Counted from the first letter of the stretch, positions 18,525 to 27,658 are shown. The stretch: DNA of 64,000 nt from Allobosea sp039673065 (GCF_039673065.1 NZ_JBDJKW010000007.1:62001-126000); one strand, 5' to 3'. Notes: generated by a model from the sequence alone, not told the origin. Numbers and translations: made by a program.

Positions 18525-19583
18525 ATGTCAGTATCCTTCGCCTTCCGACGTGTCCGGCGCCTTGCCCTGGCAGGGCTGGCGGCGCTCGCTTTGTCCTCCT
18601 GCGTGGTCGGGGAGGGCGACGACCGCCATCTCCAGCCGATCCCGGCGGCGCTGCAGTCGCTGATGTCGGGCAAGGGCATGACCCAGGCCGACCCGATCCT
18701 GGTGCGCATCTTCAAGAAGGAGAGCGAGCTCGAGGTCTGGAAGCGCGATCGCAGCGGGCGCTATGCGCTGCTCAAGACCTATCCGATGTGTCGCTGGTCG
18801 GGGCAGCTCGGTCCCAAGACCCGCGAGGGCGATCGCCAGGCGCCGGAGGGCTTCTACACCGTCACCGCGGACCTGATGAATCCGCGCTCGCAGTTCCATC
18901 TCTCCTATAATCTCGGCTATCCGAACCCGCTCGAGCGCTCGCAGGGCTTCACCGGCTCGGCGTTGATGGTGCACGGGGCCTGCACCTCGGCCGGCTGCTA
19001 CGCCATGACCGATGATGGCGTCGGCGAACTCTACGCGCTGGCCCGCGAGGCCTTCAGCGGCGGCCAGCGCGACTTCCAGGTCCAGGCCTTCCCCTTCCGC
19101 ATGACGGCGCGGAACATGGCGGCCTATCGCGCCAGCCCGCATATCGGCTTCTGGCGCAACCTCAAGGAAGGCTACGACCATTTCGAGGCGACGCGCCGCC
19201 CGCCGCGCATCGCCTATTGCGGCCGCCGCTACGTCTTCGATCCTGCAGACGGCTCCGGCCCCTTCGTCGCCGGCGCGCCCTGTCCGGCCTATGAGGTCGA
19301 GGCCGCCAGCCGCGATCTCGTCGCCGCGCTGCGCAGTCGCGAGGAGGCCCGCATCGGCGAGCTCGTCGCCGCCGGCACGCCTGCGCTGAGTTACACCTAT
19401 CGCGACGGCGGCATGCATGAGAGCTTCCGGCGCCTGCTCCGGCAGGTCGGCCCGGAGCGGATGCAGCAGCTGGTGAGCGCCAAGGTCGCCATCAGCAATC
19501 CGGAGGCCGCGCTGGCCGATCCCTATGCGGCCGGCGCCTCCGACGCCGCGCAATACACCGGCTCGCTCGGCGCCGCGCAATGA
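18525..19583 (+). CDS. L,D-transpeptidase (YafK-type) lipoprotein
   Basis: A 352-residue murein L,D-transpeptidase. The signal sequence ends in a lipobox (ALSSC, Cys near residue 26). The YkuD catalytic domain spans about 50-220, with the active-site block HGACTSAGCYAM near 151-162, whose Cys is the nucleophile. The C-terminal 130 residues are outside the domain. ATG 18525 is preferred to 18477 since the signal peptide starts there. It likely crosslinks peptidoglycan or attaches proteins to it in the periplasm. The SCO gene overlaps its stop by 4 bp. Confidence 0.87.
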   Translation: MSVSFAFRRVRRLALAGLAALALSSCVVGEGDDRHLQPIPAALQSLMSGKGMTQADPILVRIFKKESELEVWKRDRSGRYALLKTYPMCRWSGQLGPKTREGDRQAPEGFYTVTADLMNPRSQFHLSYNLGYPNPLERSQGFTGSALMVHGACTSAGCYAMTDDGVGELYALAREAFSGGQRDFQVQAFPFRMTARNMAAYRASPHIGFWRNLKEGYDHFEATRRPPRIAYCGRRYVFDPADGSGPFVAGAPCPAYEVEAASRDLVAALRSREEARIGELVAAGTPALSYTYRDGGMHESFRRLLRQVGPERMQQLVSAKVAISNPEAALADPYAAGASDAAQYTGSLGAAQ

Positions 19584-20200
19584 GCATCCTGCGCTGGATC
19601 CGCCGCGCCGCCTGGCTGGCGGTCGCGGTGCTCGTCTTCGTCACGGCGGCGGTGCTGCTCGGCTGGTGGCGGGTCGACGGCCCCGGTGCGCCGCGCCCGC
19701 AAAGCGCCACGACCGGCGCGCCGATCGATGTCGGCGGCCCCTTCGCGCTTGTCGACACCGCCGGCAAGCCGGTGATCGACGCGGACTTCCGCGGCCGGCC
19801 GATGCTGGTCTTCTTCGGCTTCACCCATTGCCCCGAGGTCTGCCCGACGACGCTGCTGGAAATGACCGGCTGGCTGAAGGCGCTCGGGCCGGAGGCCGAC
19901 CGGCTGCAGCCGCTCTTCGTCACGGTCGATCCCGCGCGCGACACCCCGGCGCAGATGGCGCTCTACCTGCAATCCTTCGATCCGCGCATCCGGGGCCTGT
20001 CGGGTACGCAGGAGCAGGTCGATGCGACGGTGAAGGCCTACAAGGCCTATGCCAAGCGCATTCCTAACGGCGACGACTACACCATGGACCACACCGCCTC
20101 GGTCTACGTCATGGACGCGGCCGGACGCTTCCGCACGCTGATCGACTATCACGAGGACGCCGCGACCGCGCTCGCCAAGATCCGCCTCGTCCTGAAATAG
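19580..20200 (+). CDS. SCO family protein (SCO1/SenC copper chaperone)
   Basis: A 206-residue membrane-anchored periplasmic protein with one N-terminal helix (about 10-28) and a thioredoxin-like fold. The copper ligands are visible: CPEVC near residues 84-88 and the distal His of MDHTASVYVMD near 171. SCO proteins deliver copper to the CuA site of cytochrome c oxidase. Its ATG overlaps the transpeptidase stop (ATGA), so the two are co-transcribed, though their functions are not obviously linked. Confidence 0.9.
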   Translation: MSILRWIRRAAWLAVAVLVFVTAAVLLGWWRVDGPGAPRPQSATTGAPIDVGGPFALVDTAGKPVIDADFRGRPMLVFFGFTHCPEVCPTTLLEMTGWLKALGPEADRLQPLFVTVDPARDTPAQMALYLQSFDPRIRGLSGTQEQVDATVKAYKAYAKRIPNGDDYTMDHTASVYVMDAAGRFRTLIDYHEDAATALAKIRLVLK

Positions 20201-20269
20201 CGGGACACGGTGCCGCGCGGCGCGTCGCAGGCGTTCCGGCGCGGCGCGAAGCGGGCTACACTGCGCGTC

Positions 20270-20638
20270 ATGCCGTCGCTCAGCCTGCGCATCGATCTCG
20301 ATCCCGAAGCCCGTATCGGGCCGGGCAAGATCGAACTCATCGAAAAGATCGCCGCCCTCGGCTCGATCTCGGCCGCAGGGCGGGCGATGGGCATGTCCTA
20401 TCGCCGCGCCTGGGAGCTGGTCGAGGAGCTGAACGGCATCTTCGGCAAGCCGGTGGTGGAGCGCCAGGTCGGCGGCAGCGGCGGCGGCGGCGCCACCCTG
20501 ACCGCGATGGGCCAGGCGCTGATCGCGCATTACCGCGCGATCGAGCAGGCGGCCGCCGAGGCGGCGCGCGAGCATCTCGCCGCGTTGCAGGTCGAGATCG
20601 ACCGTCCGGCCGGGCCTGACGGCGAGGCGTCGTCCTAG
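20270..20638 (+). CDS. ModE-type winged-helix regulator lacking the molybdate domain
   Basis: A 122-residue protein equal to the N-terminal DNA-binding half of ModE: IELIEKIAALGSISAAGRAMGMSYRRAW (helix-turn-helix, residues about 22-50), ELNGIFGKPVVER, then a Gly-rich wing. The C-terminal TOBE/molbindin domains are absent, as in many short alphaproteobacterial homologues. ATG 20270 is favoured because the fold begins there; the open frame extends back to 20210. No molybdate transport gene is nearby, so its target is unclear. Confidence 0.82.
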   Translation: MPSLSLRIDLDPEARIGPGKIELIEKIAALGSISAAGRAMGMSYRRAWELVEELNGIFGKPVVERQVGGSGGGGATLTAMGQALIAHYRAIEQAAAEAAREHLAALQVEIDRPAGPDGEASS

Positions 20639-20648
20639 TCTTTCGCTG

Positions 20649-21998
20649 TCAGCGCTCGTCTGCGGCGAGAAGCCCGAGCAGGCGCTCGGCCAGCGCGGTG
20701 CCGCGCCTGCGGATGTCCGGCATCGCGGTGATCTCCCAGTGCCGGCCGCGCGTCGGCGGGCCGAGTGCGAAGAGCCGGTCCGCTGCCGGGCCGCTTACGC
20801 GGTCTGCGTCGTCCGTCGCGAAGGAGAGCCCGAGCGGGTCGACGCCGGCGAGCCCGCTATCGCGCAGCGCCCGGGCCAGGCGCGCGCCCGAATCCGGATC
20901 GGTGCGCGGGCCGCGGCAGTCGATCACCCGGTCGAAACGCTCGCAGGTGATCTCGGCCGTTCCGGGCGCCGACCAGGCCACGTCGACATGATCGGGAGCT
21001 GGGGTGATCTCGGCGATGCGCCCGCGCCTGATCTCCAGCCGGCCCGCCTCGCGCAGTCCGGCAATGCGCTCGGCGACCTGCGGCGGCAGGCGGTGGCGGT
21101 GCACGTCCCACCACGGGCGCAGATGCCGCAGGAATCGCCGGCGCTGCGCCTCGCTCAGCTCGTGCCAGAGCTCGGCGTTGTGGGCGCGCGTCGCATGCAT
21201 CAGGCCGGACCAGCTCTCGCCGCCCCTGACCATGCGCCGGAAGGCTTTGAGGCGCGCGGAGAGTTCGCCGCGCGTGAAGGCCTCGGGCATGTCGTGATGG
21301 GCGCCGGCCGGCGGCAGGGCAGGATGGCTGCGCGGCAATAGCCCGCGTCGCGACATCGCGACGATGCGGCCGCGATGTCCGCGCGCGTCGAGCGTCGTCG
21401 CCAGATCGGCCATGGTCAGCCCGGTCCCGATGATCAGCAGCCGCTCGTCCGGCGCCAGCCCGGCCAGCGCGTCCGGCGACCAGGGATCGCCGTGGAAGGC
21501 GCCGTCGCGGCCCGAAGGCGGGGCATGGCCTGTGGCGAGCACCGCCAGGCGGCAGCGCAGCGTGCCGCCATCGGCGAGAGCGAGCGTCAGCCCGCCTGTC
21601 GACCGGGCGATGTCGATCACCTCGCCTTGCAGCAGCGTGAGCATGCCGGGCCGGGCCTGCGCATCCGCCGCGAGCTGCTCGGCGAGATAGTCGCCATAGA
21701 GCCGGCGCGGCACGAAGGCATGGGCCGCATAGGGCTTGCCGTCATCGTCGGCGCGGCCGGCCAGCCAGCGCGCGAAGTGATCCGGCTGGTCGCTATGCAG
21801 GGTCACGTCGCCGGGGCGGGTGTTGAGCAGGTTGTCGCCATTGCTCTGGGCATAGGCGATGCCGCGTCCGGGGGAGGGGCCGCGCTCGATCAGGGCGATG
21901 CGCAGGCCGGGTGTGGCGCGCCGCAGGAGCTGGATGCTCAGCAAGGTGCCGCTGGCGCCGCCGCCGATCACGGCGATATCGTGGATGCTGTTCGTCAC
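20649..21998 (-). CDS. FAD/NAD(P)-binding protein (NAD_binding_9 family)
   Basis: A 449-residue flavoprotein of the HI0933/NAD_binding_9 type. The FAD Rossmann loop VIGGGASGTLL is near residue 9, GRGIAYAQSNGDNLLNTRPGD near 50, and a second nucleotide-binding stretch (LLIIGTGLTMADLATTL) near 190. The GTG at 21998 is chosen; a TTG at 22010 would add four residues. No gene follows closely on the same strand. Such proteins are often annotated as hydroxylases or oxidoreductases of unknown substrate. Confidence 0.8.
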   Translation of the reverse strand: MTNSIHDIAVIGGGASGTLLSIQLLRRATPGLRIALIERGPSPGRGIAYAQSNGDNLLNTRPGDVTLHSDQPDHFARWLAGRADDDGKPYAAHAFVPRRLYGDYLAEQLAADAQARPGMLTLLQGEVIDIARSTGGLTLALADGGTLRCRLAVLATGHAPPSGRDGAFHGDPWSPDALAGLAPDERLLIIGTGLTMADLATTLDARGHRGRIVAMSRRGLLPRSHPALPPAGAHHDMPEAFTRGELSARLKAFRRMVRGGESWSGLMHATRAHNAELWHELSEAQRRRFLRHLRPWWDVHRHRLPPQVAERIAGLREAGRLEIRRGRIAEITPAPDHVDVAWSAPGTAEITCERFDRVIDCRGPRTDPDSGARLARALRDSGLAGVDPLGLSFATDDADRVSGPAADRLFALGPPTRGRHWEITAMPDIRRRGTALAERLLGLLAADER

Positions 21999-22135
21999 GC
22001 GGCCGGACAATAGGGAGCGCGGCCGCCGCTGGAAAGGTGCCGGACGCCGAATTTCGTTGCATCTGCGTCGAACCGGTCGCGATGGCGCGGAGCGCGCCGG
22101 TCGGCTAGATCTCGACGGGCAGGAGGGTTTCGCCA

Positions 22136-22573
22136 GTGGAACGGATCACCATTTCGATCGATGCGGACCTGCTCGCCTTCGTCGACGAGGCCTGCGCGGC
22201 GCGGGGCTACGGCAGCCGTTCGGAAGCGATCCGCGACATGCTGCGCGAGGCGGCGAACGCCGAGACCGCCGCGGCGGAGCAGGCGCCCTGCGTCGCGACG
22301 CTGAGCTATGTCTACGACCACGAGACCCGCGATCTGGCGCGGCGGCTGGCCGACCGCCAGCACGACCATCACGACCTCTCGGTCGCGACCCTGCATGTCC
22401 ATCTCGACCGGCACGAATGTCTCGAGGTATCGGTGCTGCGCGGGCCGAGCGGCGCGGTCCGGCGTTTCGCCGACGGCGTTGTCAGCCAGCGCGGCGTGCG
22501 CCACGGCCATCTCCACCTCCTGCCGGATACAGAGCCGGCCGCTCCGCACAACAACAGCCATCGCCACGATTGA
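22136..22573 (+). CDS. nikR: Nickel-responsive regulator NikR
   Basis: A 145-residue ribbon-helix-helix repressor starting with GTG behind an AGGAGG site. Residues 1-45 are the DNA-binding domain (ITISIDADLLAFVDE, RSEAIRDMLRE), and 52-133 the ACT-like nickel domain. The four nickel ligands fall at exactly the E. coli positions His76, His87, His89 and Cys95. The C-terminus adds a His-rich tail (HNNSHRHD). It lies just upstream of a perfect NikR operator and a nickel-type ABC transporter, its evident target. Confidence 0.95.
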   Translation: MERITISIDADLLAFVDEACAARGYGSRSEAIRDMLREAANAETAAAEQAPCVATLSYVYDHETRDLARRLADRQHDHHDLSVATLHVHLDRHECLEVSVLRGPSGAVRRFADGVVSQRGVRHGHLHLLPDTEPAAPHNNSHRHD

Positions 22574-22630
22574 GCACGCGGCGGGCAGTGGCTGCCCATC
22601 ATTTCGGCGATACAGCCGAGTCCGACCGGA

Positions 22631-22658
22631 GTATGAGTTTTGTAGTAAAACTTCATAC
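22631..22658. promoter_or_regulatory. NikR operator (GTATGA-N16-TCATAC)
   Basis: GTATGA at 22631-22636 and TCATAC at 22653-22658 are separated by exactly 16 bp, the pattern known for NikR of E. coli. The dyad extends outward to CCGG on both sides and inward to TTTT/AAAA with one extra base in the right arm. It ends 14 bp before the start of the binding-protein gene at 22673, so nickel-loaded NikR should block transcription of the transporter. Confidence 0.93.
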
Positions 22659-22672
22659 TCCGGGACTCGGCC

Positions 22673-24220
22673 ATGTCCGCTCGCCGCCGTTTCGCCGTGC
22701 TCGCGGCCTGCCTCCTGCCCCTGTTCGGGGGCGTGCCCGCTTCGGCCGAGACGCCGACCCTGCGCGTCGCCGAGATGTGGGAGACGCCGACGCTCGACCC
22801 GCTGCGGGACGCGACGCTGATCAAGGAAAAGGCGATGGTCACCGAGACGCTGGTGACCGGCCTGCCGGATTTCACCATCGCGCCGGGGCTGGCGCTGTCC
22901 TGGCGGCGCGAGGGCGAGACGCTCTGGCGCTTCGCCCTGCGGCCGGGCGTGCGCTTCCATGACGGCTCGCCGCTGACGGCGCAGGCCGTGGTGGCCAGTC
23001 TCGAGCACGGGCTGAGCAACAGCCCGAGCATCCGTCACCATACGCGCATCGCCTCCGTCGCCGTGGCGGGCGAGGGCGAGGTCGCGATCACCACCGTCGA
23101 GCCGTTTCCGGCGCTGCCGGCGGCACTCGTCCATGCCGCCGCCGGCATCGTCGCCATGTCCTCGCCGCGCGCGCCGGACGGCACGATCGACCGGCCGATC
23201 GGCACCGGGCCCTATCGCGTCGCGGACTGGGACCCGGCCGGGCAGCGCCTGACGGTGACGCGGTTCGAAGACTATTGGGGCGAGGCGCCGGCCATCGCCG
23301 CGATCAGCTTCCGCAGCATTCCCGACCCGGCGACGCGCGCGCTGGAGCTGCGCAAGGGCGGCGTCGATTTCGCCGCCGACGTGCCCTATGGCGATCTCGA
23401 CGCCCTCGCCGCCAAGGGCTTCACGGTCTCGCGCAACGTCACCGCGCGCAACTACATGCTGAGCTTCGGCAGCCTGAAGGAGACGCCCTTCGCCGATCCG
23501 CGTGTGCGCAAGGCGTTGTCGCTGGCGATCGATCGCGACGAGATCGCCCGTTATGTGCTGTTCGGCATGGGCCGGGCCGGCATCGCACCCTTCCCGGATA
23601 CGATGGCTTTCGCCGATCCCGCCATCGCCGTGCCCCAGGCCGATCCGGCGGCGGCGCGCGTGCTGCTCGCCGGGGCCGGCTACGCGCCGGGCGCCGACGG
23701 CGTGATGGCGCGCGAGGGCCGGCCGCTCGCCTTCACGCTCTACACCTATGCCCAGCGCCCCGGTCTCGTGCCGATGGCGGGCGCCATCCAGGCGCAGCTG
23801 CGCCGGATCGGCGTCGCGGTCACGATCAGGGTCGCCGCCTATGAGGCGATCGCCCGCGAGATGAAGCCGGGCGACGCCCGCCTCGCTGCGCTCGCCACCG
23901 CCGCCTATCCCGACCCGGACGTCTTCCTGCGCCAGACCTATCATTCGCAGGGCACCACCAACAGCTGGGGCTATGCCGATGCGCGGGTCGACGCCGCGCT
24001 GGCCGACGCCCTGACGGCGCCGGACGAGGCGGCGCGGCTTCAGGCCTATCGCCTCGTCCAGCGCATCGTCGCCGACGACGAGCCCTGCCTCGTCATCGCC
24101 CATTACGGCGTCAACGTCGCCATGCGTCCCGGGATCGAGAACTATCGCTTCAACCCGATCGCGCACGACTACATGCTCGACCCGCAGATGCGGCTTTCGC
24201 CAGCGCCGGCCGGGCGATGA
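22673..24220 (+). CDS. nikA: Nickel-type ABC transporter substrate-binding protein (SBP family 5)
   Basis: A 515-residue periplasmic binding protein of the NikA/DppA family with a signal peptide (residues 1-24, ending ASA). Typical stretches are FALRPGVRFHDGSPLTA near 100, IGTGPYRVADWDP near 180, YWGEAPAIAAISFRSIPDPATRA (two adjacent motifs) near 205 and DPRVRKALSLAIDRDEI near 280. The name rests mainly on control by NikR and the operator directly upstream; a cobalt, or nickel-chelate, ligand is also possible. It overlaps the first permease gene by 4 bp. Confidence 0.85.
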   Translation: MSARRRFAVLAACLLPLFGGVPASAETPTLRVAEMWETPTLDPLRDATLIKEKAMVTETLVTGLPDFTIAPGLALSWRREGETLWRFALRPGVRFHDGSPLTAQAVVASLEHGLSNSPSIRHHTRIASVAVAGEGEVAITTVEPFPALPAALVHAAAGIVAMSSPRAPDGTIDRPIGTGPYRVADWDPAGQRLTVTRFEDYWGEAPAIAAISFRSIPDPATRALELRKGGVDFAADVPYGDLDALAAKGFTVSRNVTARNYMLSFGSLKETPFADPRVRKALSLAIDRDEIARYVLFGMGRAGIAPFPDTMAFADPAIAVPQADPAAARVLLAGAGYAPGADGVMAREGRPLAFTLYTYAQRPGLVPMAGAIQAQLRRIGVAVTIRVAAYEAIAREMKPGDARLAALATAAYPDPDVFLRQTYHSQGTTNSWGYADARVDAALADALTAPDEAARLQAYRLVQRIVADDEPCLVIAHYGVNVAMRPGIENYRFNPIAHDYMLDPQMRLSPAPAGR

Positions 24221-25173
24221 CGCCCTATCTGCTGCGCCGCTGCCTGCTGGCGGGGGCGACCGTCGTCGCCGCGACCTTCCTGACCTTCCTGCTGCTGCGC
24301 CTCGCTCCCGGCGAGCCGGCGCAGACCATTCTCGCGCGTATCTTCCTGCGCGATCTCACCGCCACCGTCTCGGCCGGCGACGCCGCCGCGCTGGCGGAAC
24401 GCTACGGCCTATCGGCGCCGCTGCTCGTGCAGTACGGGCGCTGGCTCGCCGCGGCGCTGGGCGGCGATCTCGGCGTCTCGATCCGCTCCGGCCGCCCGGT
24501 CCTGACCGAGCTCGGCTGGCGCCTGCCGGTGACGCTGCTGCTGGCGCTGCTCGCCATGGCGCTGGCGCTCGTGCTGACGCTGGCGCTGGTGACGGCGCGC
24601 CGGATGCTGCGCCGGCCACTGGCCGATCGCGGCTTCGCGCTGATCGTCACGGCCTGCGTCTCGCTACCGGGTTTCGTGCTCGGTCTCGTGATGATCCTGG
24701 TCTTCTCGCTCTCGCTCGACTGGCTCCCGGTCAGCGGCACCGGCGGCTGGTCGCATTGGGTGCTGCCGGTCATCGTGCTGGCGCTCGGCCAGCTCGGCTT
24801 CACCGCGGTGCTGCTCGACGACGCGCTGGAGGAGGCGCTGGCCGCCGCGCATATCGTCAGCGCAAGGGCGCGTGGCCTGAGCGAGCGCTGCCTGCTGCTG
24901 GTCCATGCCCTCCCGAACGCGCTGGTGCCGCTGGTGCCCTATCTCGCCCTGCAATTCGCCTTCCTCGTCGGCGGCGTCGTGGTGGTCGAGCGGCTTTTCG
25001 CGCTGCCGGGCCTCGGCAGCTATCTCGCCGAGGCGCTGGACGCGCGCGACGGTCCGGCCTTCCTCGGCGCCGTCGCCGTGGTGGCGCTCGCCGTCGCACT
25101 GGCAAACCTCGCCGCGGACCTGCTCGTCGCGGCGCTCGATCCGCGCATCAGGCTGGCCCGGAGCGAGGCGTGA
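24217..25173 (+). CDS. nikB: Nickel-type ABC transporter permease NikB
   Basis: A 318-residue DppB/NikB-type permease with six membrane helices and the N-terminal family pattern MTPYLLRRCLLAGATVV. The ATPase-contact EAA-like loop is at about 215-235 (AAHIVSARARGLSERCLLLVHALPNAL as two adjacent pieces). It overlaps the binding-protein gene by 4 bp and its stop overlaps the GTG of the second permease. Confidence 0.88.
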   Translation: MTPYLLRRCLLAGATVVAATFLTFLLLRLAPGEPAQTILARIFLRDLTATVSAGDAAALAERYGLSAPLLVQYGRWLAAALGGDLGVSIRSGRPVLTELGWRLPVTLLLALLAMALALVLTLALVTARRMLRRPLADRGFALIVTACVSLPGFVLGLVMILVFSLSLDWLPVSGTGGWSHWVLPVIVLALGQLGFTAVLLDDALEEALAAAHIVSARARGLSERCLLLVHALPNALVPLVPYLALQFAFLVGGVVVVERLFALPGLGSYLAEALDARDGPAFLGAVAVVALAVALANLAADLLVAALDPRIRLARSEA

Positions 25174-25979
25174 GCAGCCGGCGCGCGGGCATCGCCGGCA
25201 CGGTGGCGCTGGCGCTCGTCCTGCTGCTGCCGATCGCTTGGGGGCTGACGTTCGATCCGGTCGAGGGCGCGCTGCGCGACAGCCTGCGTCCGCCGGGCTT
25301 CGCCTTCCCGCTCGGCACGGACCATCTCGGCCGCGATGTGCTCGCCCGGATCGCCCATGGCTTCCTGCTCGATATCGGGCTGTCGCTCTTGGTAGTGGCG
25401 CTGTCCTTCGGCGTCGGAACGGCGCTCGGCATGGTCGCGGCGGAGGTGGCCGGCGGGCTCGACCGCGCACTCTCGCTGCTCATGGACGTGACCAGCGCGC
25501 TGCCGCAGATCGTCGTTGCCCTGATCCTCGCCGTGCATTTCGGTGGGGGTGCCGGCACGCTGGTGATCGCGCTCGCCGCCACGGGCTGGGTGAAATATGC
25601 CCGCATCGCCCGGGCGGCGACGTTCTCGCTGCGCGAGCGGGAATTCGTCATGGCGGCGCGGGTCGCCGGCAGCGGGCGCCTCGCCCTGCTGCGGCGCCAT
25701 GTCCTGCCGCATCTGCTGCCGCTGTTCGGCGGGCTGCTGGCGCTCCAGCTCGGCCATACCGTGCTGAACATCGCGGCGCTCGGCTTTCTCGGCGTCGGTA
25801 TCCAGCCGCCGGCGCCGGAATGGGGCGCGATGATCGCCGAGGCCCGGCCCTATCTCGCCCGGGCGCCATGGCTCGCCATCGCGCCCGGGGTCTTCCTGTT
25901 CGCCCTGACCGCGCTCGCGCTCTCGCTGGCGCGCGCGCTCGGGCGCCGCCGCCAGGCCATGGGCCTGACGGCGTGGTGA
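25170..25979 (+). CDS. nikC: Nickel-type ABC transporter permease NikC
   Basis: A 269-residue DppC/NikC-type permease with GTG start overlapping the nikB stop. Family motifs include FPLGTDHLGRDVLARIAHG near residue 45, the EAA loop REFVMAARVAGSGRLALLRRHVLPH (two adjacent pieces) near 155, and GFLGVGIQPPAPEWGAMI near 210. No ATPase gene (nikD, nikE) follows: the next gene, 6 bp on, is on the other strand and belongs to another transporter. Confidence 0.88.
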   Translation: MSSRRAGIAGTVALALVLLLPIAWGLTFDPVEGALRDSLRPPGFAFPLGTDHLGRDVLARIAHGFLLDIGLSLLVVALSFGVGTALGMVAAEVAGGLDRALSLLMDVTSALPQIVVALILAVHFGGGAGTLVIALAATGWVKYARIARAATFSLREREFVMAARVAGSGRLALLRRHVLPHLLPLFGGLLALQLGHTVLNIAALGFLGVGIQPPAPEWGAMIAEARPYLARAPWLAIAPGVFLFALTALALSLARALGRRRQAMGLTAW

Positions 25980-25985
25980 GGCCGT

Positions 25986-26870
25986 TCAGTCGATTCCGGC
26001 TTCGGCCAGGAACTCGCTCGCCACCGTCGCGACCGGCACCTTGTCGACATCGACGCGGGCGTTGAGTTGGCGCAGCACCTCGTCCGAGAGCTTGGCCGAA
26101 AGCGCGTTGAGCGGCGCCTCGAGCGTCGGATTGGCCTTCAGCGTCTCGGTGCGCACCACCGGGGCGGCGGCGTAGTTCGGGAAGAACTCCTTGTCGTCCT
26201 TCAGCACCTTGAAGTCGAAGGCCTTGATGCGGCCGTCCGTGGCGAAGACCAGGCCGATATCGACACGCCCGTCGCGCAGCGCCTGATAGGTCAGGCCGGC
26301 ATCCATCGAGCGGATATTGGCGCGGCTGGTCTTGAAGTCGTAGGTGGTCTGCAGGCCCGGCAGCCCGTCGGGACGGCCGGAGAACTCGGCGTCGATCGCG
26401 ATGGTCAGCTTCTTGCCGTTGCGGAAGGCGGCGGCGAGGTCGGAGAGCGAGTCGAGTCCGTCGGTCGCGTCGTGCTTCTTGCGCACGGCGAGCGCATAGG
26501 TGTTGTTGACCGCCGACGGCGTCAGCCAGGTCAGGCCGATCTTGGCGTCGAGCTCCTTGACCCGGTCATAGGTCTCCTTCGAGCCCATGCGGTCCTTGAT
26601 CTTGTTGTAGGTCACCAGCGAGGTGCCGGTGTACTCCCAGTAGACGTCGACCTGGCCGTTGACCTGCGCGTCGCGCACGACCTGCGAGCCGAGCCCGTCG
26701 CGCTTGTCGACCTGGAAGCCCTTCTTCTTGAGGAGCTGGCTGGTGATCTCCGCCAGCAGCAACTGCTCGGTGAAGTTCTTGCCGCCGACGACGAGGGGCT
26801 TGGCCATGGCGGGCACGGTCCATGCGGCCGCGAGCGCGGCGACGGCGAGAAGCCTGGTGGGAAGCTTCAT
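25986..26870 (-). CDS. osmF: Glycine betaine/choline-type substrate-binding protein (OsmF/YehZ)
   Basis: A 294-residue OpuAC-family binding protein with a signal peptide (residues 1-23, ending AMA) and the typical mature start KPLVVGGKNFTEQLLLAEI. Further stretches are VYWEYTGTSLVTYN near 75 and GLVFATDGRIKAFDF near 200. ATG 26870 is used; the frame runs on to 26918 without a domain. It is the last gene of a four-gene operon in the order of E. coli yehWXYZ. Ligand inferred to be a betaine, choline or similar quaternary amine. Confidence 0.88.
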   Translation of the reverse strand: MKLPTRLLAVAALAAAWTVPAMAKPLVVGGKNFTEQLLLAEITSQLLKKKGFQVDKRDGLGSQVVRDAQVNGQVDVYWEYTGTSLVTYNKIKDRMGSKETYDRVKELDAKIGLTWLTPSAVNNTYALAVRKKHDATDGLDSLSDLAAAFRNGKKLTIAIDAEFSGRPDGLPGLQTTYDFKTSRANIRSMDAGLTYQALRDGRVDIGLVFATDGRIKAFDFKVLKDDKEFFPNYAAAPVVRTETLKANPTLEAPLNALSAKLSDEVLRQLNARVDVDKVPVATVASEFLAEAGID

Positions 26871-26914
26871 GGCTGGTCTCCTTCGATGGTGGGGAAAGCG
26901 GGTGCGGGCGAGCG

Positions 26915-27658
26915 TCAACGCTGCGGGTTGACGCCGCGCGGAATGGTCCAGAACTGCAGCTGGGCCACGATGAAGTCGATGAAGACCGCGAGCAGCGCCG
27001 TCGGGATGGCGCCCGCCAGCATCGTATCGAACTCGTTGAGCGCGATGCCGGTGAAAATCAGCTCGCCGAGGCCGCCGCCGCCGATCAGGAAGGCCAGCGG
27101 CACGGTTCCGACATTGATCGCCAGCGCGGTGCGGATGCCGGTGTAGATCACGAAGAGCGCATTCGGCAGCTCGACCCGGAACAGGGTCTGCAGCGGCGAC
27201 ATGCCCATGCCGCGTGCCGCCTCGCGCAGGGCCGGCGGCACGTCGCGCAGGCCGGCCATGGTGTTGGTGACGATCGGCAGCAGCGAGGCGAGGAAGAGCG
27301 CGAAGATCGCCGGGCTGTCGCCGATGCCGAGCAGGCTCATCGCCAGAGCGAGCACCGCCAGCGTCGGGATCGTCGCGCCGATGTTCAGGACCTGGAGGGC
27401 GATGTCGCCGATGCGCCGGAAGCGCGGCCGCGTCAGCAGCACGCCGATCGGCACGCCGGCCGCGATCGCGGCGCCGCCCGAGATCGCCACCAGCTCGATA
27501 TGCTGCGTGCCGAGAAAGGCGATGTCGTCCCAGCGTTCGACCAGCGCCGGCAGCAGCCCGCCGGCCCAGGCCCAGGCGCCCAGCGCGAACACCGCCAGAT
27601 AGGCCAGGTTGCGGCGCAGCCCGGCCAGCATCTCCGGCAGCGCGGCCTCAGCCTTCAC
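26915..27658 (-). CDS. OsmU/Opu-type ABC transporter permease (YehY-like)
   Basis: A 247-residue permease with about six membrane segments and the OpuB-type core IPTLAVLALAMSLLGIGDSPAIFAL near the centre (two adjacent pieces), then REAARGMGMSPLQTLFRVELP, the ATPase-contact loop. It is the second permease of the compatible-solute importer and overlaps the ATPase gene by 11 bp. It ends 45 bp before the binding-protein gene. Confidence 0.87.
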   Translation of the reverse strand: MKAEAALPEMLAGLRRNLAYLAVFALGAWAWAGGLLPALVERWDDIAFLGTQHIELVAISGGAAIAAGVPIGVLLTRPRFRRIGDIALQVLNIGATIPTLAVLALAMSLLGIGDSPAIFALFLASLLPIVTNTMAGLRDVPPALREAARGMGMSPLQTLFRVELPNALFVIYTGIRTALAINVGTVPLAFLIGGGGLGELIFTGIALNEFDTMLAGAIPTALLAVFIDFIVAQLQFWTIPRGVNPQR

